Assembly (NCBI RefSeq): GCF_038246755.1
Contig: NZ_CP134706.1
Location: forward strand, 310,001-374,000
DNA: 64,000 bases
Direction: 5' to 3'
From: Micromonospora sp. FIMYZ51
Lineage (GTDB): Bacteria; Actinomycetota; Actinomycetes; Mycobacteriales; Micromonosporaceae
Shown here: positions 55,248-64,000 of the stretch, one piece after another
How the letters are laid out: each line of letters opens with the position of its first letter
Numbering within the stretch: position 1 is the stretch's first letter
Translations under genes and position numbers: made by a program
The notes under the pieces: model-generated
Told to the model about the DNA's origin: nothing
The model's database searches: none
The model's input: the letters and a program-made list of their open reading frames with translations, nothing else

Positions 55248-56522
55248 ATGACCGCGGTGGAGAACGACGCCGACGTGATCGTTGTCGGCGCCGGTCCCGG
55301 TGGCTCGGCGACGGCGTACCACCTGGCGCGGCACGGCGTACGCGTGCTGCTGCTGGAGAAGACCGAGTTTCCCCGGGAGAAGGTCTGCGGCGACGGGCTG
55401 ACCCCGCGTGCCGTGCGGCAGCTGATCCGGATGGGTGTGGACACCTCGCCCGAGGCCGGCTGGCTGCACAACCGTGGGCTGCGGGTGATCGGCGGCGGGG
55501 TCCGGCTGGAGCTGGACTGGCCCGACCTGGCCAGCTTCCCGAACTACGGCCTGGTGCGTACCCGACTGGACTTCGACGACCTGCTCGCCCGGCAGGCGGT
55601 GGGTGCCGGCGCCACGCTGCGGACAAGTGTCAACGTCATCGGGCCGGTGCTCGACGACGGCGGCCGGGTGATCGGGGTGCAGGCCGAGGAGGGTCCGGAC
55701 AAGACGCCGGCCACCTTCCACGCGCCGCTTGTGGTCGCCGCCGACGGCGTCTCCGGTCGGTTCCCGCTCGCCCTCGGGCTGGCCAAGCGCGAGGACCGGC
55801 CGATCGGTGTGGCGGTGCGCCGCTACTACCGCTCCGAGGTCCGGCACAACGACGACTACCTGGAGTCGTGGCTGGAACTGCGGGCCAAGGGCACAAACGA
55901 ACTGCTGCCCGGGTACGGCTGGATCTTCGGTCTCGGTGACGGCCGGGTCAACGTCGGGCTCGGCATCCTCAACTCGTCGTCGGCCTTCGGCAAGACCAAC
56001 TACCGGCGGCTGCTCACCGACTGGCTGGCCAACACCCCGCCGGAGTGGGGGATGGCCGACGAGACGAACGCCGAGGGCTCGATTCTCGGCGCGGCGCTGC
56101 CGATGGGCTTCAACCGGGTGCCGCACTACACCCGGGGAGTGCTGCTGGTCGGCGACTCCGGCGGGATGGTCAACCCGTTCAACGGCGAAGGCATCGCGTA
56201 CGCGATGGAGTCCGGCGAACTGGCTGCGGAGGTCGCGGTGCAGGCCCTCGCGCGGCCGGCCGGAGCCGAGCGGGAGCGGGCGCTGATGGCGTACCCGCAG
56301 GAGTTGAAGACCCGGTTCGGCGGCTACTACCGGCTGGGCGGGATCTTCGTGAAGCTGATCGGCCGGCCGGAGATCATGCGCGTCGCGACGAAGCACGGCA
56401 TGCCCCACCCGACGCTTATGCGCTTCGTGCTCAAGCTCCTGGCCAACCTCACCGACCCCCGGGGCGGTGACGCGATGGACCGGGTGATCAATGCGATGAC
56501 CCGGGTCGCGCCAGCGGTCTGA
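55248..56522 (+). CDS. Geranylgeranyl reductase family FAD enzyme (menaquinone side-chain reductase type)
   Basis: 424 residues. N-terminal FAD-binding VIVVGAGPGGSATAYHLARHGVRVLLLEK, the substrate-pocket CGDGLTPRAVRQL, VVAADGVSGRFPLALG, and LLVGDSGGMVNPFNGEGIAYAMESG. In mycobacteria a homologous enzyme (MenJ) saturates one isoprene of the menaquinone chain, and the location next to menG and nuo favours this role. A general geranylgeranyl-lipid reductase is the alternative. The ATG follows GGGGAGGAGG at short spacing. Confidence 0.9.
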   Translation: MTAVENDADVIVVGAGPGGSATAYHLARHGVRVLLLEKTEFPREKVCGDGLTPRAVRQLIRMGVDTSPEAGWLHNRGLRVIGGGVRLELDWPDLASFPNYGLVRTRLDFDDLLARQAVGAGATLRTSVNVIGPVLDDGGRVIGVQAEEGPDKTPATFHAPLVVAADGVSGRFPLALGLAKREDRPIGVAVRRYYRSEVRHNDDYLESWLELRAKGTNELLPGYGWIFGLGDGRVNVGLGILNSSSAFGKTNYRRLLTDWLANTPPEWGMADETNAEGSILGAALPMGFNRVPHYTRGVLLVGDSGGMVNPFNGEGIAYAMESGELAAEVAVQALARPAGAERERALMAYPQELKTRFGGYYRLGGIFVKLIGRPEIMRVATKHGMPHPTLMRFVLKLLANLTDPRGGDAMDRVINAMTRVAPAV

Positions 56523-56621
56523 GACGCAAGTTCGACCCCCGCCGAAGGTCGCCGGGTGGGATGTGAATAGTGTGAATTTCGCCAACGAACGAGGGCAGGG
56601 AAGGACGAGCAGGAGAAGAAG

Positions 56622-56987
56622 ATGTCGCTCTCGCCTTACGTACCCATCATCGGGCTGTTCGCCCTCGCCGCGGCCTTCGCGCTGTTCTCGATAGCCGCCG
56701 CCCGGTTCACCGGCCCGCGTCGCTACAACCGGGCCAAGCTCGAAGCCTACGAGTGTGGGATCGAGCCTAGTCCGGAACCGATCGGTGGAAACCGGTTCCC
56801 GGTCAAGTTCTATCTGACGGCGATGCTCTTCATCGTCTTCGACGTGGAAATGATCTTCCTTTACCCGTGGGCGGTCTCCTTCGACATCCTGCCGGTGTTC
56901 GGATTCGTGGCCATGTTGGTGTTCATCGGTGCGGTCTTCGTCGCGTACGCCTACGAGTGGCGTCGCGGCGGCCTGGACTGGGACTGA
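56622..56987 (+). CDS. nuoA: NADH-quinone oxidoreductase subunit A
   Basis: 121 residues with three membrane helices (about 6-28, 62-82, 88-110). Conserved family landmarks: [15 protein letters not shown] in the loop near the quinone site and [18 protein letters not shown] in helix 2. First gene of the nuo operon for respiratory complex I. AGGAGAAG lies just before the ATG. nuoB starts 13 bases after the stop. Confidence 0.97.
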   Translation: MSLSPYVPIIGLFALAAAFALFSIAAARFTGPRRYNRAKLEAYECGIEPSPEPIGGNRFPVKFYLTAMLFIVFDVEMIFLYPWAVSFDILPVFGFVAMLVFIGAVFVAYAYEWRRGGLDWD

Positions 56988-57000
56988 GGGAGGAACCGCA

Positions 57001-57678
57001 ATGGGTATCGAGGAGAAACTTCCGGCCGGTGTCCTGCTCACCTCGGTGGAGAAGCTGGTCAACTGGTCACGCAAGTCGTCGGTCTGGGGTGCCACCTTCG
57101 GCCTGGCCTGCTGCGCGATCGAGATGATGGCCGCCGGTGGCCCGCACTACGACATGGGCCGGTGGGGCATGGAGGTCTTCCGTGCCTCGCCCCGGCAGGC
57201 CGACCTGATGATCGTCGCCGGCCGGGTGAGCCAGAAGATGGCCCCGGTGCTGCGCCAGATCTACGACCAGATGGCCGAGCCCCGCTGGGTGCTCTCCATG
57301 GGCGTCTGCGCCAGCAGCGGTGGCATGTTCAACAACTACGCAATCGTGCAGGGCGTCGATCACGTCGTACCTGTCGACATGTACCTCCCCGGCTGCCCGC
57401 CCCGGCCGGAGATGCTCATCGACGCGATCCTCAAGCTGCGCGAGAAGATCGGCCACGAGCCGCTCGGGCCGAACGGTCGCAAGATGCTCGCCGCCCGCGA
57501 GGCGCGTGGTGACGTGCCGGTGGTGCCGTACGGCTCGATGCCGTCGTCGTACCGCAGCGACAAGGCCCGTCGCGCCGAGTGGACCAAGGCCGTCCGCGAG
57601 GGCCGCGAGGAGCAGCTGCGGATCGAGAACTGGATGAAGGCCCAGAACCACCTCCAGCCGTACCGGGGGATCAAGTGA
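57001..57678 (+). CDS. nuoB: NADH-quinone oxidoreductase subunit B
   Basis: 225 residues. The N2 cluster ligands are in [11 protein letters not shown] (tandem cysteines), [12 protein letters not shown] and LPGCPPRPE. It passes electrons to menaquinone. The C-terminal 60 residues ([15 protein letters not shown]...) are an actinobacterial-type extension. Its stop overlaps the GTG start of nuoC (GTGA). Confidence 0.97.
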   Translation: MGIEEKLPAGVLLTSVEKLVNWSRKSSVWGATFGLACCAIEMMAAGGPHYDMGRWGMEVFRASPRQADLMIVAGRVSQKMAPVLRQIYDQMAEPRWVLSMGVCASSGGMFNNYAIVQGVDHVVPVDMYLPGCPPRPEMLIDAILKLREKIGHEPLGPNGRKMLAAREARGDVPVVPYGSMPSSYRSDKARRAEWTKAVREGREEQLRIENWMKAQNHLQPYRGIK

Positions 57679-58406
57679 CTGACTCCAAGCCCAGCACCGG
57701 TGGCGTACCGGTACCGGTGACGCCGGCCGGGGCCACCAGCGGCGCTCCCGCCGAGCTGCCGCCGTCCAGCCCGGCGGGCCGGGGCATGTTCGGCAACCAG
57801 GGCACCGGTGACGTCTCCGGCTTCGGCGGTCTGGTCCGCCAGCGCGAGCCGATCACGGACTCGCCCCGGCCGTACGGCGGCTACTTCGACGAGGTCCGCG
57901 ACGCGCTGGAGGAGGCGTACCCGGCCTTCGGCGAGGCCATCGAGCACGTGGTGGTCGACCGCGGCGAGCTGACCCTGCACATCCGCCCGGAGCGGATCGC
58001 CGAGGTCTGCCAGGTGATGCGGGACGACCCGGCGCTGCGTTTCGAGCTCTGCTCCTCGGTGTCCGGCGTGGACTACCTGGGCGCGGACGAGCGCCGGCTG
58101 CACGTGGTCTACCAGCTCACCTCGATGACCTACCGGCGGCGGGTACGGCTGGAGGCCGCGGTCACCGCCGAGGAGCCGCACCTGCCCAGCGTCACCTCCG
58201 TCTACCCGACCGCCGACTGGCAGGAGCGGGAGACGTACGACATGTTCGGCGTCATCTTCGACGGCCACCCGGCGCTGACCCGGATCCTCATGCCCGACGA
58301 CTGGGAGGGTCACCCGCAGCGCAAGGACTACCCCCTCGGCGGCGTGCCCGTGGAGTACAAGGGCGCCGAGATCCCGCCGCCCGACAAGCGGAGGTCTTAC
58401 CAGTGA
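57675..58406 (+). CDS. nuoC: NADH-quinone oxidoreductase subunit C
   Basis: 243 residues. The 30-kDa subunit signature is seen in [25 protein letters not shown] and [18 protein letters not shown]. The first ~60 residues are a Pro/Gly/Ala-rich extension common in actinobacteria. GTG start overlaps the nuoB stop; stop overlaps the nuoD start. Confidence 0.97.
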   Translation: MTDSKPSTGGVPVPVTPAGATSGAPAELPPSSPAGRGMFGNQGTGDVSGFGGLVRQREPITDSPRPYGGYFDEVRDALEEAYPAFGEAIEHVVVDRGELTLHIRPERIAEVCQVMRDDPALRFELCSSVSGVDYLGADERRLHVVYQLTSMTYRRRVRLEAAVTAEEPHLPSVTSVYPTADWQERETYDMFGVIFDGHPALTRILMPDDWEGHPQRKDYPLGGVPVEYKGAEIPPPDKRRSYQ

Positions 58407-59728
58407 CTTCGTCGAACTATGCCACCGAACGCGAAACCACCGAGGGACGGGTCTTCACCGTCACCGGCGGTGACTGGGACGACGTGGTGTCGGGCGTCGA
58501 CCCGATCAACGAGGGTCGGATCGTCGTCAACATGGGTCCGCAGCACCCGTCCACGCACGGGGTGCTGCGGCTGGTGCTCGAGCTGGAGGGCGAGACGGTC
58601 CGGGAGGCCCGCTCGGTCGTCGGCTACCTGCACACCGGCATCGAGAAGAACCTGGAGTACCGCAACTGGGTCCAGGGTTCGACATTCGTGACCCGGATGG
58701 ACTACCTCTCGCCGCTGTTCAACGAGACGGCGTACTCGCTTGCGGTGGAGAAGCTGCTCGGCATCACCGACGAGGTGACCGAGCGGGCCAACACCATCCG
58801 GGTGCTCATGATGGAGCTGAACCGGATCTCCTCGCACCTGGTCTGGGTGGCCACCACGGCGATGGAGCTGGGCGCGATCAACATGATGCTCTACGGCTTC
58901 CGGGAGCGCGAGTACATCCTGGAGATCTTCGAGCTGATCACCGGCCTGCGGATGAACCACGCGTACGTCCGGCCGGGCGGGGTCGCCCAGGACGTACCGG
59001 ACGAGGCGATCGTCAAGATCCGCGAGTTCCTCAAGCTCCTGCCGAAGCGGCTCAAGGAGTACGAGGACCTGCTCTCCGGCCAGCCGATCTGGCTGGAGCG
59101 GACGCGCAACGTCGCGGTGCTCGACGTGACCGGCTGTGTGGCGCTCGGCGTCACCGGGCCGGTGCTGCGCTCGGCGGGCCTGGCCTGGGACCTGCGCAAG
59201 ACGATGCCGTACTGCGGCTACGAGACGTACGAGTTCGACGTGCCGACGCACACCGACGGCGACGTCTGGGGCCGCTACCTGGTCCGGATGGCCGAGATGC
59301 GGGAGTCGCTCAAGATCGTTGAGCAGGCGGTCGACCGGCTCAAGCCCGGCCCGGTGATGGTGGCCGACAAGAAGATCGCCTGGCCGGCGCAGCTGGCCAT
59401 CGGCGTGGACGGCATGGGCAACTCGCTCGAGCATGTCGCCAAGATCATGGGGCAGTCGATGGAGTCCCTGATCCACCACTTCAAGCTGGTGACGGAGGGC
59501 TTCCGGGTACCGCCGGGCCAGGTCTACGTGGCCGTCGAGTCGCCCCGGGGCGAGCTGGGTGTGCACGCGGTCTCCGACGGTGGCACCCGACCGTACCGGG
59601 TGCACTACCGGGAGCCGAGCTTCGTCAACCTCCAGGCCCTGCCGGCAATGGCCGAGGGTGGCCTGATCGCCGACGTGATCGCCGGCGGCGCCTCGCTGGA
59701 CCCGGTAATGGGAGGTTGTGACCGGTGA
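58403..59728 (+). CDS. nuoD: NADH-quinone oxidoreductase subunit D
   Basis: 441 residues. The 49-kDa signature [20 protein letters not shown], quinone-site residues in [16 protein letters not shown] and the C-terminal [18 protein letters not shown] are all present. It forms the quinone cavity with NuoB. GTG start overlaps nuoC and the stop overlaps nuoE, each as GTGA. Confidence 0.97.
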   Translation: MTSSNYATERETTEGRVFTVTGGDWDDVVSGVDPINEGRIVVNMGPQHPSTHGVLRLVLELEGETVREARSVVGYLHTGIEKNLEYRNWVQGSTFVTRMDYLSPLFNETAYSLAVEKLLGITDEVTERANTIRVLMMELNRISSHLVWVATTAMELGAINMMLYGFREREYILEIFELITGLRMNHAYVRPGGVAQDVPDEAIVKIREFLKLLPKRLKEYEDLLSGQPIWLERTRNVAVLDVTGCVALGVTGPVLRSAGLAWDLRKTMPYCGYETYEFDVPTHTDGDVWGRYLVRMAEMRESLKIVEQAVDRLKPGPVMVADKKIAWPAQLAIGVDGMGNSLEHVAKIMGQSMESLIHHFKLVTEGFRVPPGQVYVAVESPRGELGVHAVSDGGTRPYRVHYREPSFVNLQALPAMAEGGLIADVIAGGASLDPVMGGCDR

Positions 59729-60759
59729 CTGTCTTTACCGACGAGACGCGGGCCCGGGCACGGGAGATCATCGCCCGCTACCCGGCCGACCGGTCCCGGT
59801 CGGCGCTGCTGCCCCTGCTGCATCTCGTGCAGTCCGAGGAGGGTTACGTCTCCCCGGCCGGCGTGGCGTTCTGCGCCGAGGTGCTCGGCCTGAACAAGGC
59901 CCAGGTCGGCGCGGTGGCCAGCTTCTACACCATGTACAAGCGTCGGCCCACCGGCGACTGGCTGGTGAGCGTCTGCACCAACACCATGTGCAACGTGCTC
60001 GGCGGGCAGGAGGTCTACGACGCCCTCACCGAGCACCTCGGCGTCGGGCACGACGAGACCACCGCCGACGGGAAGATCACCCTGGAGCACGCCGAGTGCC
60101 TGGCGGCCTGCGACTACGGGCCGGTCATGACCGTCAACTACGACTTCTTCGACGGCGTCGACCCGCAGACCGCGGTCGGCCTGGTCGACGAGTTGCGGGC
60201 CGGTAACCGGCCGACCCCGAGCCGGGGCGCCCGCCTCTGCACGCTCAAGGAGATGGCCGTCCAGCTCGCCGGCTTCGCCGACGAGCGCGAGGGCGCGGTC
60301 GCCGACGGCGTACCGGGCGAGCCCAGCCTGCGCGGGCTGCGGCTGGCCCAGCAGCACAACATCTCGGCGCCGGGCTTCGACCCGAACACCCCGATCCGCA
60401 GCGGTCAGGCCGGCGACAAGCCGGCCCCGGCCACCCCGGCGAAGGCGGCACCGACCGGCAGCACCGCGCCGGACGTGCCGGCCCCGGACCGCAAGTCGCC
60501 GCAGGTGCGTACGGCCGAGACCCGGCAGCCGGACGCGAAGACCGCCGTGCCGGACGCGCCCGGCACCAAGGCACCGGTCGACGGTGCGCCACCGGTGCCG
60601 CGCGACGCGCAGGCCGCCGAGGCCGCCGGGACGGCGGCGAACGTGCCCGCCGGTGACGCCAAACCTGCCGGCGACGACGCCGAGGCGCAGGAGCGCAACC
60701 TCAGGGAAGCGGAGTCGAGCACCACCGGCTCCGCCAACGACAAGGGGGGTCAGCAGTGA
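59725..60759 (+). CDS. nuoE: NADH-quinone oxidoreductase subunit E with long Pro/Ala tail
   Basis: 344 residues. The N-terminal ~215 form the 24-kDa thioredoxin-like subunit, with the 2Fe-2S ligands in [12 protein letters not shown] and [13 protein letters not shown]. From about residue 220 the protein is disordered and rich in Ala, Pro, Lys and Asp ([20 protein letters not shown]...), roughly 125 residues beyond the usual domain. It works with NuoF in NADH oxidation. Starts and stops overlap neighbours as GTGA. Confidence 0.95.
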   Translation: MTVFTDETRARAREIIARYPADRSRSALLPLLHLVQSEEGYVSPAGVAFCAEVLGLNKAQVGAVASFYTMYKRRPTGDWLVSVCTNTMCNVLGGQEVYDALTEHLGVGHDETTADGKITLEHAECLAACDYGPVMTVNYDFFDGVDPQTAVGLVDELRAGNRPTPSRGARLCTLKEMAVQLAGFADEREGAVADGVPGEPSLRGLRLAQQHNISAPGFDPNTPIRSGQAGDKPAPATPAKAAPTGSTAPDVPAPDRKSPQVRTAETRQPDAKTAVPDAPGTKAPVDGAPPVPRDAQAAEAAGTAANVPAGDAKPAGDDAEAQERNLREAESSTTGSANDKGGQQ

Positions 60760-62072
60760 CCATGCCTCGGCCGGAAACCCTGGCCAAGCTGACGCCGGTG
60801 CTCACCAAGCGCTGGCTGTCGCCCGACGCCTGGCGGATCGGCACCTACGAGAAGCTGGACGGCTACGCGGCGCTGCGCAAGGCGCTCAAGGCGCACCCGG
60901 ACGACCTGATCCAGTTGGTCAAGGACTCCGGGCTGCGCGGTCGCGGAGGCGCCGGCTTCCCGACCGGTCTCAAGTGGGGGTTCATCCCACAGGGCGACGG
61001 CAAGCCGCACTACCTGGTGGTCAACGCCGACGAGGGCGAGCCGGGTACCTGCAAGGACCTGCCGCTGATGACCCACGACCCGCACTCGCTGGTCGAGGGC
61101 GTGATCATCGCGTCGTACGCGATCCGGGCCAACCGGGCCTACATCTACATCCGGGGCGAGGCGGTGCACGCCGCCCGGCGGCTGCGCAACGCGGTGAACG
61201 AGGCGTACGCCAAGGGCTACCTCGGGCGCAACATCCTCGGTTCCGGGTTCGACCTGGACCTGGTGGTGCACTCGGGCGCCGGGGCGTACATCTGCGGCGA
61301 GGAGACGGCGCTGCTCGACTCGCTGGAGGGCTTCCGGGGGCAGCCCCGACTGCGTCCGCCGTTCCCGGCCACGCACGGCCTGTACGCCAGCCCGACCGTG
61401 GTCAACAACGTCGGCACCATCGCCAGCGTGCCGTACATCGTGCTCGGCGGCGCGGACTGGTGGAAGTCCATGGGCACGGAGAAGTCCGCCGGGCCGATGA
61501 TCTACTCGCTCTCCGGTCGGATCGCCAACCCCGGCCAGTACGAGTGCGGCCTGGGCATCACGCTGCGGGAACTGATCGAGCTGGCCGGCGGCATGCAGCC
61601 GGGCCACAACCTGAAGTTCTGGACCCCGGGCGGATCGTCGACCCCGCTGCTCACCGCCGAGCACCTGGACGTGCCGCTGGACTTCGAGGGGGTGGCCGCC
61701 GCCGGCTCGATCCTCGGCACCACCGCCACCCAGATCTTCTCCGATCAGGACTGCCCGGTCTACGCGACCTACCGGTGGCTGGAGTTCTACCACCACGAGT
61801 CGTGCGGCAAGTGCACCCCGTGCCGGGAGGGCAACTACTGGATGGTTCGGGTCTACCGGCGCATCCTCGCCGGCCAGGGCACCCAGGCTGACCTGGACAC
61901 CCTCCTCGACACCTGCGACAACATCCTCGGCCGTTCGTTCTGCGGCCTTGGTGACGGCGCCACCAGCCCGGTGACCTCGTCGCTGAAGTACTTCAAGCAG
62001 GACTACCTCGACTACATCGAGGGACGGACCGCGCCGAAGTTGTCCGACAAGCAGCTCGTGGGAGCCCACTGA
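60756..62072 (+). CDS. nuoF: NADH-quinone oxidoreductase subunit F
   Basis: 438 residues. NADH- and FMN-binding segments [20 protein letters not shown] and [18 protein letters not shown], and the 4Fe-4S ligand motif [12 protein letters not shown] plus the distal Cys in [10 protein letters not shown]. It oxidises NADH through FMN. It is the last gene before the spacer element that leads to nuoG, the only wide gap in the otherwise tightly overlapping nuoB-F run. Confidence 0.97.
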   Translation: MTMPRPETLAKLTPVLTKRWLSPDAWRIGTYEKLDGYAALRKALKAHPDDLIQLVKDSGLRGRGGAGFPTGLKWGFIPQGDGKPHYLVVNADEGEPGTCKDLPLMTHDPHSLVEGVIIASYAIRANRAYIYIRGEAVHAARRLRNAVNEAYAKGYLGRNILGSGFDLDLVVHSGAGAYICGEETALLDSLEGFRGQPRLRPPFPATHGLYASPTVVNNVGTIASVPYIVLGGADWWKSMGTEKSAGPMIYSLSGRIANPGQYECGLGITLRELIELAGGMQPGHNLKFWTPGGSSTPLLTAEHLDVPLDFEGVAAAGSILGTTATQIFSDQDCPVYATYRWLEFYHHESCGKCTPCREGNYWMVRVYRRILAGQGTQADLDTLLDTCDNILGRSFCGLGDGATSPVTSSLKYFKQDYLDYIEGRTAPKLSDKQLVGAH

Positions 62073-62130
62073 TGCGAGTGCGTGGAGTGAGCGGAGCGAG
62101 CCCCGCAGCCGCGAGCGAAAGGCAAGCACT
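62073..62130 (+). repeat. Family A element between nuoF and nuoG
   Basis: Immediately after the nuoF TGA: TGCGAGTGCGTGGAGTGAGC, then GGAGCGAGCCCCGCAGCCGCGAGCG and AAAGGCAAGCACT, up to the nuoG GTG at 62131. The core GAGTGAGC...GAGCCCCGCAG.CGCGA is shared with the copies at 8407, 8469 and 45076. Confidence 0.85.
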
Positions 62131-64000
62131 GTGACGGACGTTGCCAAGTCGACCGAGACGGTCACGCTCACCATCGACGGCGTCGAGGTCACCGCGCCCA
62201 AGGGGGCGCTGCTGATCCGCGTCGCCGAGCAGATCGGCACCGAGATCCCCCGGTTCTGCGACCACCCGTTGCTGGCCCCGGCCGGTGCCTGCCGGCAGTG
62301 CCTGGTGGAGGTGGAGGGGCAGCGCAAGCCCGTCGCCTCCTGCACCCAGACGGTGGCCGAGGGCATGGTGGTCCGTACCCAGCTCACCTCTCCGGTCGCC
62401 AAGAAGGCGCAGGAGGGGATCATGGAGCTGCTGCTGGTGAACCATCCCCTCGACTGCCCGATGTGTGACAAGGGCGGGGAGTGCCCGCTCCAGAACCAGG
62501 CCATGTCGACCGGGCGCACCGACTCCCGGTTCCACGAGCACAAGCGGGAGTACCCGAAGCCACTGCCGATCAGCACCCAGGTGCTGCTCGACCGCGAGCG
62601 CTGCGTGCTCTGCCAGCGCTGCACCCGGTTCTCCGAGGAGATCGCCGGGGACAAGTTCATCGACCTGATGAACCGCTCCTCGGCCGAGGAAATCAACATC
62701 TACCGGGACGAGGAGTACGGCGCGGAGGGCGAGGCGGGAGATGTCCCGTTCAACTCGTACTTCTCCGGCAACACCGTGCAGATCTGCCCGGTGGGCGCGC
62801 TGACCGGCACCCAGTACCGGTTCCGGGCCCGCCCGTTCGACCTGGTCTCCAGCCCGAGCGTCTGCGAGCACTGCTCGGCCGGCTGCGCCCAGCGCACCGA
62901 CTGGCGGCGGGGCAAGGTGCTGCGTCGGCTGGCCGGCGACGATCCGGCGGTCAACGAGGAGTGGAACTGCGACAAGGGCCGCTGGGCCTTCCAGTACACC
63001 CGCGCCGCCGACCGGCTCACCACCCCGCTGGTCCGCGACCAGCGCACCGGTGAGCTGCGCGCGGCGTCCTGGAGCGAGGCGCTCAGCGTCGCCGCCGAGG
63101 GGCTGCGCGCCGCCCGGGACGGCGGCCAGGGCGTCGGGGTGCTCACCGGCGGTCGGTTGACCGTCGAGGACGCCTACGCGTACGCCAAGTTCGCCCGGGT
63201 CGCACTGCACACGAACGACATCGACTTCCGGGCCCGTCCGGTCTCCCGCGAGGAGGCCGACTTCCTGGCCAGCACGGTCGCCGGCCGCACCGACGTCACC
63301 TACGCCGACGTGGAGAACGCGCCGGCGGTGGTGCTGGTGGGCCTGGAGCCGGAGGAGGAGTGCCCGATCCTCTTCCTGCGGCTGCGCAAGGCGTACCTGA
63401 AGAACAAGCTCAAGGTGTACGCGATCGCCCCGTTCGCCACCCGCGGCCTGGAGAAGCTCGGTGCCAAGCTGGCCCGGGTGGTACCGGGCGAGGAGGCCGG
63501 GGTGCTCGCCGAGCACGCGACGGTCGCCGAGGCGCTCAGCACCGAGGGCGCGATCCTCTTCGTCGGTGAGCGGCTGGCCACCGTGCCGGGTGGGCTCTCC
63601 GCCGCGGCCGAGGTGGCCGAGCGGACCGGGGCCAAGCTGGCCTGGGTGCCACGGCGCGCGGGGGACCGGGGCGCGGTCGACACCGGCTGCCTGCCCAACC
63701 TGCTGCCCGGCGGGCGTCTGGTCACCGAGCCGGCCGCCCGCGCCGAGCTGGGCGAGGCCTGGGACCTCCCGGCCGGCGTCATCCCGAGCCAGGCCGGCCG
63801 GGACACCGACGCGATTCTCACGGCCGCCGCCGCCGGTCAGCTCGGTGCGCTGCTGGTGGCCGGGGTGGACCCGGCCGACCTGGCCGACCCGCGCCTGGCC
63901 GAGCAGGCCCTGGACGCGGTGCCGTTCCTGGTCAGCCTGGAGCTGCGGGCCAGCGCGGTGACCCGCCGGGCGGACGTGGTCCTGCCGGTCGCGCCGGTGG
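62131..64000 (+). CDS. nuoG: NADH-quinone oxidoreductase subunit G (partial)
   Basis: 623 codons to the right edge, open. N-terminal 2Fe-2S ferredoxin domain with [15 protein letters not shown], then the His/Cys cluster region with [17 protein letters not shown], a 4Fe-4S pair in [10 protein letters not shown] and CPVGALTG, and the molybdopterin-oxidoreductase-like domain starting near residue 245 ([21 protein letters not shown]). It carries electrons from NuoEF to NuoI and NuoB. It starts with GTG directly after the spacer element. The remaining nuo genes presumably lie beyond the window. Confidence 0.96.
   Translation, partial: MTDVAKSTETVTLTIDGVEVTAPKGALLIRVAEQIGTEIPRFCDHPLLAPAGACRQCLVEVEGQRKPVASCTQTVAEGMVVRTQLTSPVAKKAQEGIMELLLVNHPLDCPMCDKGGECPLQNQAMSTGRTDSRFHEHKREYPKPLPISTQVLLDRERCVLCQRCTRFSEEIAGDKFIDLMNRSSAEEINIYRDEEYGAEGEAGDVPFNSYFSGNTVQICPVGALTGTQYRFRARPFDLVSSPSVCEHCSAGCAQRTDWRRGKVLRRLAGDDPAVNEEWNCDKGRWAFQYTRAADRLTTPLVRDQRTGELRAASWSEALSVAAEGLRAARDGGQGVGVLTGGRLTVEDAYAYAKFARVALHTNDIDFRARPVSREEADFLASTVAGRTDVTYADVENAPAVVLVGLEPEEECPILFLRLRKAYLKNKLKVYAIAPFATRGLEKLGAKLARVVPGEEAGVLAEHATVAEALSTEGAILFVGERLATVPGGLSAAAEVAERTGAKLAWVPRRAGDRGAVDTGCLPNLLPGGRLVTEPAARAELGEAWDLPAGVIPSQAGRDTDAILTAAAAGQLGALLVAGVDPADLADPRLAEQALDAVPFLVSLELRASAVTRRADVVLPVAPV

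Overview
The window is GC-rich actinobacterial chromosome, most like Micromonosporaceae (Micromonospora type). The reasons are the very high third-position GC, frequent GTG starts and stop/start overlaps, an XRE regulator paired with a DUF397 protein, a BldC-like regulator, futalosine-route menaquinone genes, and families of short palindromic repeats. This is an inference from gene content; no rRNA or tRNA gene was seen.

Layout. (1) 1-6928: a stress-signalling cluster with a SpoIIE-type phosphatase/ATPase (cut by the left edge, minus strand), a 1457-residue soluble hybrid histidine kinase built of tandem HAMP repeats, a response regulator with a coiled-coil tail, and a STAS anti-anti-sigma protein. 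It resembles the Streptomyces osa osmoadaptation system. (2) 7067-13351: hemL, a histidine phosphatase, and a complete System II cytochrome c maturation set (TlpA/ResA-like, CcdA, ResB, CcsB). (3) 13731-16813: UbiD, UbiA and UbiX homologues for late menaquinone steps. (4) 16842-24895: BldC-like regulator, Lrp plus a cysteine-synthase-fold enzyme, a DEAD-box helicase, a proline-rich membrane protein and a NlpC/P60 cell-wall hydrolase. (5) 25173-30123: mqnE, an LPXTG protein, two small membrane proteins and a secreted M14 carboxypeptidase. (6) 30312-33473: cobalamin riboswitch and btuFCD-like transporter. (7) 33557-43375: VOC protein, drug-type ABC exporter, HelD-like helicase, ArsR/MFS pair, mqnA, and two tandem SxxK serine hydrolases. 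(8) 43737-47495: paaABCDE, phenylacetyl-CoA epoxidase. (9) 47571-51136: a small accessory segment (frameshifted AlbA/Schlafen-like gene, XRE/DUF397 pair, two long hairpins). (10) 51232-64000: mqnC, an LPXTG protein, the menaquinone methyltransferase, a geranylgeranyl-reductase-like enzyme and nuoA-G, with nuoG running off the right edge.

The unifying theme is respiration. Quinone synthesis (mqnA, mqnE, mqnC, ubiD/A/X, menG, side-chain reductase), cytochrome c maturation, a haem-precursor enzyme and NADH:menaquinone oxidoreductase lie together. From memory, mycobacteria have a similar neighbourhood in which the classical men genes take the place of the futalosine genes.

The strongest unexplained signal is the short repeats. 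At least three families are visible: (A) a roughly 60-bp element between the stop of one gene and the GTG start of the next (8407, 8469, 45076, 45857, 62073); (B) a roughly 52-bp element with two GGGGCCC cores (9927, 13622, 31550), one copy lying in frame inside ccdA; (C) a hairpin with GATCTTGCACTTT arms (33481, 41267, and a degenerate relative at 15211), which appears to have become coding sequence at the end of mqnA and the start of the ubiA-like gene. Many genes also start 6-9 bases after a TANNNT box with no Shine-Dalgarno sequence, consistent with leaderless transcription.
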